Of a stretch of DNA of 64,000 bases, positions 29,459 through 38,259 are shown one piece after another. The notes under the pieces are model-generated. The model searched no databases. It was not told where the DNA came from and was given only the letters and a program-made list of their open reading frames with translations. The position numbers and the translations under genes were made by a program. Origin of the DNA: Lewinellaceae bacterium (GTDB lineage Bacteria > Bacteroidota > Bacteroidia > Chitinophagales > Saprospiraceae); NCBI GenBank assembly GCA_016716135.1, contig JADJWX010000014.1, forward strand, positions 1 to 64,000, read 5' to 3'. How positions within the stretch are numbered: the first letter of the stretch is position 1; each line of letters opens with the position of its first letter.

Positions 29459-30178
29459 ATGTCCCGACTCACCCAAGCCTTATTCGAAAAAATCCTCTCC
29501 GCCGAGGGCGGTTATCAAAACCAGTCTGCCGACAAAGGCAACTTCAACCGCTGCGACATTAACGCCGGCACCAAATACGGCATCACACCCAATGCCTGGC
29601 AGGATTACAGTGGCCAACAATGCCCAGGCCCAGAAACGATCAAAAACCTCACGCATTCACAATCTTGGGCTTTTATGGATTGGTGGGGCCAGCATTGGCG
29701 GATATGGGAAATTTATGACCAGGATTTTGCCGAATTGGTGTTTAATGCCTTTTACGGCAATCCTTCCGCTGCTGCCAAAACCTTGCAACAAACCCTGAAT
29801 CAGCGCGGCTACACCCTGGCGACGGATTCCATTATGGGCAGTAAAACCCTGGCCGCTGTCAACGTCGAAACCGCCAACGATAAAGCCGGGCTATACAATG
29901 CCTATCGGACCGCCTGGGTATCCTATCTGCATTCCCTGGGAAATGCCACCTATGGCGCCGGTTGGGCCAACAGAATGTATACTTTTTTCCCGCCTTTGCC
30001 ACCTGGAAGCGGCCCAATTCCATCCGACAAGCCCAACTACCAGATCGAACTCTGGCAGCGGCGTTTCTCTGGGATGTTCAAAAGTAGCGATGATGCGATT
30101 TGGGTGGGGGCGGTGTTATCTATTGGGCTTGTCTTGCTTGTTGTTGCCTTTTTCGGCCTAAAATCCTCTCCTACATGA
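29459..30178 (+). CDS. GH108-type lysozyme (endolysin-like) with C-terminal membrane anchor
   Basis: 239 residues. The N-terminal LSAEGGYQNQ carries the EGGY motif with catalytic Glu16 of GH108 (ZliS-type) N-acetylmuramidases, followed by DINAGTKYGITPNAW and a peptidoglycan-binding-3-like region (NQRGYTLATDSIMGSKTLAA). It has no signal peptide. A C-terminal helix (VGAVLSIGLVLLVVAFFGL) could anchor it in the inner membrane. Such enzymes are phage lysins or serve wall passage in conjugative elements. Its stop overlaps the start of a peptidase (ATGA), so the two form a wall-degrading pair. Confidence 0.85.
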   Translation: MSRLTQALFEKILSAEGGYQNQSADKGNFNRCDINAGTKYGITPNAWQDYSGQQCPGPETIKNLTHSQSWAFMDWWGQHWRIWEIYDQDFAELVFNAFYGNPSAAAKTLQQTLNQRGYTLATDSIMGSKTLAAVNVETANDKAGLYNAYRTAWVSYLHSLGNATYGAGWANRMYTFFPPLPPGSGPIPSDKPNYQIELWQRRFSGMFKSSDDAIWVGAVLSIGLVLLVVAFFGLKSSPT

Positions 30179-30790
30179 CCTCATCTACCAAAAACCTCCT
30201 TTGGACTTTCTTCCTTTTTCTGGGTTTATCCGGCTTGACTTGGTGGCTATACCATCGCTTCTTCCGCGACGGTTTTGGCCCTACCGGCCATTGGGACGAC
30301 GAGGGTGGCGCCACAGCGCAATCGAATTTCGTAACCGATGTTGACCTGACCTACGCCCAAGCCCCCATCCAAATGCGGCATTTCAACATTCGGGAATTCG
30401 ACTCGCCTGACCAGCCCGGCAGCGGTTCGAACATGAAAATCAAATTCCTGAAGATGCTAGATGCGGCCCGGAAAGAAGCGGGGATTCCTTTTCCCGTGAA
30501 TTCCGGCTACCGCACCGCTGCGCGCAATGCAGCTTGTTGGTGGCGTCTCCAATTCTGCCCACCTGAGCGGCTGGGCGGCGGATATTGCCGCCGGCACGCT
30601 GGAACAGAAAATCCGGATTGTTCGGGCGGCGCGGATGGCTGGGTTTAACCGGTTTGGGATTTACTCCGGCTTTATTCATTTGGATTGTGATCCTGGGAAG
30701 CGGGCTTGGGTGGCATGGAATGGAGAGGTGAGTGGGGTATTTCGGGGTGGGGATTTTTCTGGATTTCCTTTTGACCCGTTTGCGGTGTGA
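30175..30790 (+). CDS. M15-type peptidoglycan peptidase (one frameshift)
   Basis: About 205 residues: one N-terminal membrane helix (LLWTFFLFLGLSGLTWWLY), then a peptidase M15 domain (HFNIREFDSPDQPGSGSNMK, NSGYRTAARNA). The zinc-binding site is SNSAHLSGWAADI and FIHLDCD, as in M15_3 D-Ala or L-Ala-D-Glu peptidases. The two halves lie in different frames and join near 30528. Overlaps the lysozyme gene by ATGA. Cleaves peptide cross-links or stems while the GH108 enzyme cuts the glycan. Confidence 0.75.
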
Positions 30791-30836
30791 TGGCCATTTG
30801 GGCTCGCTGCTCCCTACTCAATTAGCGGTTCTATTA

Positions 30837-31840
30837 TTATTTTACAGTAATATTCCTGAAATCAACGATAAAATAATCGCCATATAGATCTCTACAATAG
30901 ATTTGCATTTTTGCAATTTTTGCTACTTGTATGTAATTTCCGAATGAAAAACTTGCCTTAATAGGAACATCCTTTACAACGCTTTTTCTTAACCAGTTTT
31001 TACTTCCTGTAGCGTCTGATAATTTTGCTTCTAAAAGTTTGTATTCATTTCCTTGGGTGTCGAAAATTCTACTTTGCGCACTTGTTACATCTACCATTAA
31101 TTCTGTGTCGTGTCCTTTGCTTGTAATCAAGAATTTACACACAACTTTGCCACCCGTCAATTTACATTCTTGCAATTCAAATAGAAAACCTGCCTGTTCA
31201 AAAGTATTTATTACAGGTGGAAACTGGGGGTCGGTCAAAACAGTTTCGCAATTTAGTTTAAAATCTTTGTAGATTACATTCCTTCTCGTCAAGTCTATTG
31301 TTTCTGTTTTCTTTCCGCTGCCGTTTCTACATTTAGCTTCCAATTTCAAAGTATTTACATCGTATTCCGTTCTATTCAGCGTCAATTCGATTTTATAGTT
31401 ACCGGAAGCATCAGTTTTTGCTGTTTTTACAATGTCTGCTACCTTCACTTCAACTATTGCACCTTCCAAATCTTTTTCGTCATCATCAACCACTTCCCCG
31501 GTAATTAACAGTCTATCATCTCTAAATTTAGAAAGTTTAACATTTAATGAATTGCTTTTCCCCTCCGTTGTTATATTGAAAGTGCCTTCAACCCCTGATA
31601 TCCTTCCTTGCTGATAATATAATGGATTTCACCAACTGGCATAGACTTGTCAAAGAATACCTTTCCGTCTATTCCGGTAGTTTTTAATGCCCAACCCGCT
31701 TCCTTCACGATTATAGAAGCAGAAGGAATTGGGTTCCCATTCTCATTTTCCGAAATAAAAACTGCCAATGAAGAAAAGGATTGAGAATAGCAACTTATTG
31801 TCGCAAGAAACGCAATGATAATAGAAGAGATGCTTTTCAT
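30837..31840 (-). CDS. Secreted carboxypeptidase-regulatory-like protein, copy 2 (one frameshift)
   Basis: Signal peptide (MKSISSIIIAFLATISCYSQ), two carboxypeptidase regulatory-like domains and a C-terminal beta domain (FEQAGFLFELQECKLTGGKV to DFRNITVK). The frame breaks near 31595 (KEGYQG) and resumes as GTFNITTEGKSNSLNVKLSK. About 330 residues. Over the first 210 residues it is very close to copy 3 (32052-33038), in places nearly identical at DNA level, while the C-terminal 110 residues differ strongly. This is the pattern expected if the C-terminal domain carries the specificity. Confidence 0.7.
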
Positions 31841-31845
31841 ATTAT

Positions 31846-32030
31846 AACTTGATTGGTTCTGGCGATTTTTATCGCCAATAAATTGTCTTGTGATGCTTTT
31901 GTTCTCCTTTGATAAGTTAGGTCAGATTGCTCAAATGCTGCATTTTATTCAATAGAATCTTCCAAAGTAAAATATCTGTCAGTATCAGTTTTTACTTTTT
32001 TTATCAAACAATTTGGCAGCGTTGGCAACC
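31846..32030 (-). pseudogene. Remnant of a membrane-partner gene
   Basis: The minus strand reads LPNCLIKKVKTDTDRYFTLE, then a stop, then NAAFEQSDLTYQRRTKASQD, with a short tail to the next gene. This aligns residue for residue with the end of the 33042-33569 protein (CPNCIVKKVKTDNEGHFDLE, NAAFWQSTLTISKDKKSKTE). Only the last 60 codons are left, with an in-frame TAA. It is the left-over end of the duplicated partner gene. Confidence 0.75.
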
Positions 32031-32051
32031 GAGCATTATTCGCTGTTTTAA

Positions 32052-33038
32052 TTATTTAACTCGAACATTTGTAAACTCAAAATTCCCAGAATGATAACTG
32101 CCAATCTTTAAATATGCGGATTTTGTTATCGTTACAGCTCCAACATTGAACTCGACAGAACATTTTACTGGATTTCCATAAATTAAGTTTATCTTCTTTT
32201 GCCCATTTCCAAGTGAAATATTTTTGCAATCGTAAACATTTCCCTCTTGATCATTCATTTCGCTAAAATTGTTGTGGACATGAAATTCTCTTACAGACTC
32301 AGCCGCTGATTTATTTTCCAAAGTAAAATGAAAAGTTGCTTTGCTTCCAACCTGTTCAAAACCTGTTAATACAAGTTCCATGTTATTAACTACTTGCCTA
32401 CCCAATACTCCACTCGGTGATGGTGGCGGACTTACCTCATTTCTGCAATTAAGCTTGAAGTCTTTATAGATTACATTTCTTCTTGTAAGGTCTATTGTTT
32501 CAACCTTTTTCCCGCTATTATTTCCGCATTTAGCTTCTAATTTTAGCGTGTTCACATCGTATTGTGTCCTGTTGAGTGTTAATTCGATTTTATAGTTGCC
32601 AGAAGGATCAGTCTTTGATGTTTTTATTATATCTGCAACTTTAACTTCTATAATTGCACCTTCTAAATCTTTATCATTATCATCAACTACTTCCCCAGTG
32701 ATCAATATTCGATCATCCCTAAATTTGGAAAGTTTAATTTTTAGGGTATTGCTTTTCTCTTCGGTCGTGATATTAAATGTGCCCTCTACACCTTGATACC
32801 CTTCTTTGCTGATAATATAGTGAATTTCACCAATTGGCATAGATTTATCAAAAAATGCCTTGCCGTCACTTCCTGTTGTCTTAGCTGCCCAACCTGCTTC
32901 TTTGATAATTACCGAAGCACCTGCTACTGGCTTGCTAGTTTCATCTTCGGAGACAAAAATAGCTAATGAGGAAAAGGTTTGGGAAAAACATTGGATGGCA
33001 GATAAAACTGTGAATAGAATAGGAATCGAAAATTTCAT
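32052..33038 (-). CDS. Secreted carboxypeptidase-regulatory-like protein, copy 3 (intact)
   Basis: 328 residues with no frameshift. Signal peptide MKFSIPILFTVLSAIQCFSQ, a first carboxypeptidase regulatory-like domain (AGASVIIKEAGWAAKTTGSD, GKAFFDKSMPIGEIHYI), a second domain (DRILITGEVVDDNDKDLEGA, GNYKIELTLNRTQYDVNTLK), and a C-terminal beta-sandwich-like domain (MELVLTGFEQVGSKATFHFT) of the sort seen in DUF4352-like proteins. Starts 3 bases after its membrane-anchored partner. Serves as the reference for the two frameshifted copies. Confidence 0.8.
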   Translation of the reverse strand: MKFSIPILFTVLSAIQCFSQTFSSLAIFVSEDETSKPVAGASVIIKEAGWAAKTTGSDGKAFFDKSMPIGEIHYIISKEGYQGVEGTFNITTEEKSNTLKIKLSKFRDDRILITGEVVDDNDKDLEGAIIEVKVADIIKTSKTDPSGNYKIELTLNRTQYDVNTLKLEAKCGNNSGKKVETIDLTRRNVIYKDFKLNCRNEVSPPPSPSGVLGRQVVNNMELVLTGFEQVGSKATFHFTLENKSAAESVREFHVHNNFSEMNDQEGNVYDCKNISLGNGQKKINLIYGNPVKCSVEFNVGAVTITKSAYLKIGSYHSGNFEFTNVRVK

Positions 33039-33041
33039 ATC

Positions 33042-33569
33042 TTAAAAGTTAATTGGTTGCGGCGACTTTTCTCGCCAGTCAATTGTTTCAGTTTTAGATT
33101 TTTTGTCCTTTGAAATTGTGAGAGTTGATTGCCAGAAGGCTGCATTTTTGTCAAAATATCCTTCTAGGTCAAAGTGGCCTTCATTGTCAGTCTTGACTTT
33201 TTTAACTATGCAATTTGGACAATATACTTCAACGTCAGCAATTCCCTTGCCGTTTTCGTCTTTCACTTCGGAGGAATATATTACTTTATTTTCTGCTTCA
33301 ATCTTTGCTGGTTCGCTTTCCTTCAAACGTTCTGGGGAAGGGCTTTCCTTATTCTTGTTTGATTTCGTTAGGTTGCCTGTGTTGTTACTTTGGGCTTTAT
33401 TGTCAATTTTTATTTTATTGATTACATTTATATTCGGCTGAGCGACTAGGTGTTGCGTTTCCTCCTTTTTAGGCTTAGGAAACAAGACATTCCATTGACT
33501 TACTATAACTGTAAGTAATCCAATTACGGCTATCCAAAGCGTATATTTTATTTTTTTATTTTCATTCAT
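33042..33569 (-). CDS. Membrane-anchored partner with C-terminal beta domain, copy 3
   Basis: 175 residues: short cytosolic start (MNENKKIKYT), one membrane helix (LWIAVIGLLTVIVSQWNVLF), a polar linker of about 70 residues rich in N, K, S and P, and a regulatory-like beta domain (KGIADVEVYCPNCIVKKVKT) with a CPNC pair. Same design as 22387-22956, although the sequences differ. The next gene begins 3 bases downstream. The product probably projects into the periplasm and contacts the secreted partner. Confidence 0.65.
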   Translation of the reverse strand: MNENKKIKYTLWIAVIGLLTVIVSQWNVLFPKPKKEETQHLVAQPNINVINKIKIDNKAQSNNTGNLTKSNKNKESPSPERLKESEPAKIEAENKVIYSSEVKDENGKGIADVEVYCPNCIVKKVKTDNEGHFDLEGYFDKNAAFWQSTLTISKDKKSKTETIDWREKSPQPINF

Positions 33570-33674
33570 TTTTTATTTTTTTTAGCAAACGGCCCACATC
33601 CCGGTCATCCGCCTTGAAAAAGGTGGTTGGCAGAGAGTTAAGCATTGTTGTGCCTTGTATATTTTTCTTACCTA

Positions 33675-34653
33675 TCAACTGTAGTCGTCAATCGTATCAC
33701 CACCTTCCCATTCTAACCCACGTTCAAGGGTAAATTGCTTCTTTGCACCCTCCAAAGTAAAAAACGTACCTAGGCTCTCATGAACAAAGAACTGGTTATC
33801 AATGGAAACTCGTGCAAGAGACCATTCTTTTACTGCTCCAAGTTGATGGCATATTACAAACAATGTATCCGAACCTTTAGAAAGCGCTGCCATAACAACT
33901 CTCCATTCACCAAAATCATTGCGCGCAAATACCTCTCCTTCATTAATACGTTGGCGATAATCTTCCAAGGCATTCTTTCCAAGGTTAGAAGGGCAAAGTG
34001 GAAACTCGCTCGGTGTCTTCCAGTTTTTCTGGATCGCACCTAGCGTTCTGGATTCAATGAGGCTATCTGGTTCCAATCTTTCGCCATATTGTTCATTTGG
34101 TGATTTGTAGAGCCACTCACCAAGTGCTCCACCAGAGGGGATTTTTCCACTGTTTGCCCAATCAAGTAATCGCTGTCGTGCATGTTCAGCCTCTTCCTTT
34201 GTGACCGGACGCATCCATCCGAGTTTTGGATCAGACTTCCCTGGTATAGGCCGAGTAGGGGTCTTTTAAAAAATTCTCAATACTGCCATAAGAAATCACG
34301 ATCCGACGTACAGTCATAGGGTTTTTGAGAATATTTTCAAGTCGAGTCACCCAGGCTAGGTTTTCGGGTCGATTATTTTGTCGATTAGTGTCAAAGTGGT
34401 CAACAACGTAGTCCTCTGACGGCTGTGGGCCATGAAAAGCAGTTGCTACGATTCTATGCACTGTTTCTGATGCAATATTCATGTAACCCGTCTGGTTGTT
34501 AGGGTTTCCAAAAGTCCATTTTTCATCTAAGGGTCTTTTCCGTTTGTCTTGTTTTCTGCACCGGCAAATAGCCCCATTATCTCTTACGCGATAAACTTCT
34601 CCGCGATATTCGCATGTTTTTTCTATTTGAAATGTGTCTAAAAGTTTGTTCAC
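33675..34653 (-). CDS. HNH endonuclease with C-terminal extension (one frameshift)
   Basis: About 325 residues once frames are joined near 34222 (DPYSAYTRKSDPKLGWMRPV). The N-terminal half has a NUMOD-like start (CEYRGEVYRVRDNGAICRCR) and an HNH_3-type core YVVDHFDTNRQNNRPENLAW, as in phage-type HNH nucleases. The C-terminal half is helical and then beta-rich (GEWLYKSPNEQYGERLEPDS); no known domain. Homing-type HNH genes often travel alone, so linkage to neighbours is uncertain. Confidence 0.65.
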
Positions 34654-34792
34654 ATTTTATAGGATTTATCGTATTCATTATTTGGAAAACCGGTTGCACC
34701 TACACCGTGCGACCGTTTAGGCAGCACGAGATGGTTCGGTTTTGCCGGGCAGTAAAATAAGAGAGTGTCAATCAGTTTGTTGGCAACTGGGT

Positions 34793-35329
34793 TTATTCTA
34801 TTGTTCTTTCAATTGTTAGTTTCATGATTTTTCTCTTTAGAAGCTCCGCTAATTCATTTGTAGTTCTAAATCCTTCAATATCCTCTCTTTTAATGACAAG
34901 CACTTTTGTTCCGTCCCTGTTTAGGGCATTTATTATTTCACTATGAGCATTGCTAACTCCGTCTGCTTCTCCAGTAATCCCACTTAAAGAAATTAATACT
35001 CCTACCTTTACTCCTCTATCTTGTAATTTATTTATGAACCACCTTATATCACGACTTCCTATTGGGTTCGCTGTGTTTTTGCATTCAGTTATAATTATAA
35101 AATCAAGAAAATATAAATCAGAGCTTCTTTGGTCGTTTGTGAAAATCACATCTAATTCATGTGCTCGAACACCGTCTAAAGTATTAGCGGCATGAAAAGC
35201 CACTCCTGGAATCCTGTCAAAAAGGTAGCTAACCAACTCTTCAAGTTTAGCTCCTTTTACATCCGTATTTGGCGCGTTATCGGATTCTCTTAATAAGGTC
35301 GTAATTCTATTTTGAGAATATCTTGCCAT
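34793..35329 (-). CDS. PD-(D/E)XK restriction-endonuclease-like protein
   Basis: 178 residues. A compact nuclease core can be read: KGAKLEELVSYLFDRIPG (helix with Glu), HELDVIFTND (Asp), FIIITECKNTANPIGSRD (E-x-K on the core strand), as in Mrr/restriction-endonuclease-like-fold proteins. No DNA-binding domain is obvious apart from the short C-terminal helices. Start codon abuts the stop of the TIR-like gene (shared base region at 35329), so the two are an operon. Likely cuts DNA when directed by its partner. Confidence 0.7.
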   Translation of the reverse strand: MARYSQNRITTLLRESDNAPNTDVKGAKLEELVSYLFDRIPGVAFHAANTLDGVRAHELDVIFTNDQRSSDLYFLDFIIITECKNTANPIGSRDIRWFINKLQDRGVKVGVLISLSGITGEADGVSNAHSEIINALNRDGTKVLVIKREDIEGFRTTNELAELLKRKIMKLTIERTIE

Positions 35330-36237
35330 TAGTTCGATCCGTGAGCTATTTTATTTCTTTGGGACAAAATGATATTCTCAAATGTCTCATTGAGTAAGTC
35401 TCTAACAAAATCTTCTACGTCATAACTGATTATTAAAGGGTGTAATGAAGTTTCAATTTTAAACCTTTTGTCATTCTTGTCTAAATACAGGAGCAAGGCA
35501 AGCTTAGCATCAGATTTTTCAGTATATCTCTTTATTTGAAATTCAGCGTTATTAAAGTTTTGCCGCGAAAGGTTCCCATATTTTACTTCAACTATTATTG
35601 GATTACCTATAACTCTACCTAACTCATCATTCCACAAGGCAAAATCAACACCTTTATCTGTATAGGTTAAATTTTGAACGCTATTTAATTTTATGGTTTT
35701 GAAAACATCCTCAATTATGAATTCTAACTCTCTTCCATGACCGAATTCACGGAGGTTTTTAATTTGATTTAGGTAAGATTTTAAATTTTCCTGTATATCA
35801 ATATTATAGATATTTGATTGCTTTTCTTTTCTTTTTATTTTTTTACTTGTTGGTTTTTTATTTTTCCGAACTTCTTCAAGTATCTTATCAATAATCAGTT
35901 TTAAAAATTCTCTATCTTGCAAATTTACTCTTTGATATATTTTATTTTCAACGTAAAACGGAATTTTGTAATCCTTGCCTAATAAAATAAAATGTTGTTT
36001 ACCCATGCCCTCGCATACCCCCATTTCGTAAAGGACATTTTGACTGTCTTGTGACATCACGAATAATGCAAAATCAGATTGTCTTATTTTTCTTTTTAAA
36101 ATTTGCTGTATTGACTCCCCGATAGAAAAATCATACAAGTCAAATACTTCGACATTATTCTCTGCAAGAACATTCTTAACAGTTGTCGTATCTGTTTCGT
36201 ACGATGCTGATATAAAACATTTCAGATGTTCCTTCAT
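35329..36237 (-). CDS. TIR-like domain fused to a PD-(D/E)XK nuclease domain
   Basis: 302 residues. Residues 1-125 look like a TIR or nucleotide-deoxyribosyltransferase-type fold: LKCFISASYETDTTTVKNVL, SIGESIQQILKRKIRQSDFA, then VLYEMGVCEGMGKQHFILLG, with a candidate catalytic glutamate in YEMGVCEG. A lysine-rich linker follows. Residues about 165-280 form a second domain with GRELEFIIEDVFKTI, GVDFALWND and PIIVEVKYGNLS, i.e. E...D...E-x-K of a PD-(D/E)XK nuclease. TIR-like domains in bacterial immunity sense or make nucleotide signals; the fusion suggests nucleotide-gated DNA cleavage. AT-rich compared with surroundings. Confidence 0.65.
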   Translation of the reverse strand: MKEHLKCFISASYETDTTTVKNVLAENNVEVFDLYDFSIGESIQQILKRKIRQSDFALFVMSQDSQNVLYEMGVCEGMGKQHFILLGKDYKIPFYVENKIYQRVNLQDREFLKLIIDKILEEVRKNKKPTSKKIKRKEKQSNIYNIDIQENLKSYLNQIKNLREFGHGRELEFIIEDVFKTIKLNSVQNLTYTDKGVDFALWNDELGRVIGNPIIVEVKYGNLSRQNFNNAEFQIKRYTEKSDAKLALLLYLDKNDKRFKIETSLHPLIISYDVEDFVRDLLNETFENIILSQRNKIAHGSN

Positions 36238-36290
36238 TTATTTATCTTTTCTTTCTTTTTTTCGCTTGCTATCAATTACTGTTACACGCA

Positions 36291-36320
36291 TTTTTGGCTA
36301 CAAAGCCGTAGTCAAAAATA
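36291..36320 (-). promoter_or_regulatory. Inverted repeat and -7-like box before the TIR-nuclease gene
   Basis: TTTTTGGCTAC (36291-36301) and GTAGTCAAAAA (36308-36318) are inverted repeats with one mismatch and a 6-base spacer. On the minus strand the same place reads TATTTTTG (36313-36320), a perfect TAnnTTTG -7 box that would put the start of transcription about 70 bases upstream of the TIR-like gene. No good TTG partner at the right distance. It lies between two divergent genes and could be an operator. Confidence 0.4.
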
Positions 36321-36334
36321 CATATATTTCGTCA

Positions 36335-36502
36335 ATGGCTGAACAAGCCTCCCGTCAATATATTTCTGAATACCCAACGCTAAATCCGTCTGCACTGGCC
36401 AATGAATTTGGCATTAGCAGCGTCACCCCAAATCTAATATCTTTATTACCAGATTCTTACCTAACCAGTGCAAAAAAACTCATTTACAAAATCACTGCGT
36501 GA
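36335..36502 (+). CDS. Small hypothetical protein
   Basis: 55 residues from the ATG at 36335 (MAEQASRQYISEYPTLNPSA); the frame is open upstream to 36266, but those residues cover the inverted repeat. The middle (SALANEFGISSVTPNLISLL) could be a helix-turn-helix, weakly. Converges with the minus-strand gene at 36492 with an 11-base overlap. May be a fragment. Confidence 0.4.
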   Translation: MAEQASRQYISEYPTLNPSALANEFGISSVTPNLISLLPDSYLTSAKKLIYKITA

Positions 36503-36999
36503 TCCGCAAGCTGGTCTTACCCTCCAATACTTCATGCTCCTCCTTCCCCAACACCCGCAACAACCCCACCACCAAATACACCGGCGTCTGCAACAAAAAC
36601 CAAGACTTCCGCGCGCTCTTACCCGAATCAAACCCAGTCTGCTCCGCCACCCGCTCCCAGGAAAGCCCATCCGGCAAGCGGTAGCGCTCCGTAGTCCCTT
36701 CCTTAAAAACAGATACCCGCAACGCATCCATCAGCGCATCTGCCTGGGCCATGGTGCTGGCCTTTACTTATTTTGAATTTGAATGGTTTGGCGAGTTGGA
36801 TGGACATAGTTTTGCATAGGACCATTAGCTTTATAGTATCCTCGAAACTCATACGATCTTTCACCAGCAGACGAGCGATACTGGATTTGTTGGCGTAGTG
36901 CAGCGGGCCGGCCGCGGCCTCATAGGAGACGCCGGCTCGGGACATTTCTTGGCGAAGTTGGGTTTGGAGGGCTTGAACTAAAGTGCGTAGGTTTTCCAT
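36492..36999 (-). CDS. Hypothetical two-part protein (probable frameshift)
   Basis: The first frame (36703-36999) encodes MENLRTLVQALQTQLRQEMS ... AYANKSS-type helical sequence up to FKFKISK, then goes off into a Gly/His/Cys-rich run. The second frame (to 36492) supplies a natural continuation, ASTMAQADALMDALRVSVFK and SWERVAEQTGFDSGKSARKS. I read one protein of about 168 residues broken near 36745; the alternative is two overlapping genes with a start at 36752. No domain recognised. Confidence 0.5.
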
Positions 37000-37234
37000 G
37001 CGTTTCTTTTCAGTTGCAATTCAGCCGGGTACCCCGGCTATATCTGATTCAAAAACAAAGTTATGGATATTTAGAGACGAATATGCAACAAAGGATTGTG
37101 TTTGTACCCGCCACCTTTTTCATGCCAGAAAAACAGACCTTTGGACCAGGAACTAATTCTCCAAGATGGGGATTACAGGGTAGTAAATGCAATGCTTTTA
37201 TTAATTCCAGTCTTTTAAACCACAAATTGAACTT

Positions 37235-38180
37235 ATGCAGATACTCGGAATTGTTGAGTTCACCCCAACCCTATACTGTGCCCATGACGCCTTAGGACAA
37301 TCCGTCCCCGTAACCATCGCAGGTGCAAATGGAACGCTAACCATGCCTTCGCTGCCTGAATGGAAGAAAGATGAAAAAGACCCGCTTCGCCACAAACTCG
37401 TTCCTCCAACAGATGTAAAAACATGGAAATCTGACGGATACCCTATCAATTGGGGACGACCAGTAGAATACCCTTCAGGCCGTTCAGGGGTAGAAAAAGC
37501 GCTTTTAAAGTTTACAGTGAAAACTCCAAATGACGAAAGTCAAAAAATCTATGAAGCGTTTCCCAACTGGCTGCACCTGTTCAAGCAGTATGTTCAATTG
37601 TTGACTACCCAATACACCATGGGTAATCGCAGCATTGAAATTGACCACTATAAAAAACCTTATGTTGTTTGAATCTCCTGATGGTAAATTTGAGCGGGTC
37701 TCGAACCTCCACCACCCTTCCATTATCATTGAAATTGGCGCCAAAGACACCTCACTTCATCTAAACCATCTTCAAGAGGCATGCCGATTGGCCTCCTTAC
37801 AAGCAGAACCCCGACTTGAATATGCGTTGTTGTTGGAAGCCTATTCCGCAAAAGCAGTTGGAGATTACCGGAAAGCGATCATTGAAGCAGCAGCGGCATT
37901 GGAAGTAGCCCTGACTAACCGAATCATTCAAGAATTTCAGACCCTCAATATCTTTTTCGGAGAAGCCTTGCTGAACAAGTATCAAACCCTGGGTCGCAGA
38001 TTGGAATTAGCCCAATTGTTAAAAATATTGAAACCTGACCAAGAAACCCGAAAACTAATTGTTGAACCGCGAAATGAAGTAATTCACAATGGAGTTGCCC
38101 CAGACAGGAAAATGATAAACGCTGCAATTGAAAAGGCAAGATCCCTATTACACTTTCTTTCCCCAACAATTCACCAATAA
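37235..38180 (+). CDS. HEPN-domain protein (one frameshift)
   Basis: About 315 residues when the run of six A at 37652-37657 is read as five (IEIDHYKNLMLFESPDG). The N-terminal 150 residues are mixed beta and helical without a known domain (NGTLTMPSLPEWKKDEKDPL). The C-terminal 130 residues are a helical bundle with EYALLLEAYSAKAVGDYRKA, ALEVALTNRII and the sequence EPRNEVIHNG, an R-x4-H motif of HEPN domains. Many HEPN proteins are RNases in toxin or phage-defence systems, but others only bind RNA or partners. No antitoxin-like neighbour is obvious. Confidence 0.6.
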
Positions 38181-38259
38181 GCAGCAGAGGATTAAGTAGA
38201 TAATCGAGTTTATTTTGCATTTGCTGAAAACCTGCCTCCAGCGCAGCAGATCAATCTTC

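Larger units (their letters stand above)
30837..33230 (-). repeat. Tandem duplication of the envelope module
   Basis: Unit A (about 30837-32030) and unit B (about 32052-33230) are tandem copies, each made of the 3' end of the membrane-partner gene followed by a secreted-protein gene. Matching blocks include the KVKTD coding region and the second regulatory-like domain (GNYKIELTLNRT). Only unit B is continuous with a full partner gene (33042-33569). A duplication whose endpoint fell inside the partner gene explains the layout. Confidence 0.7.
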
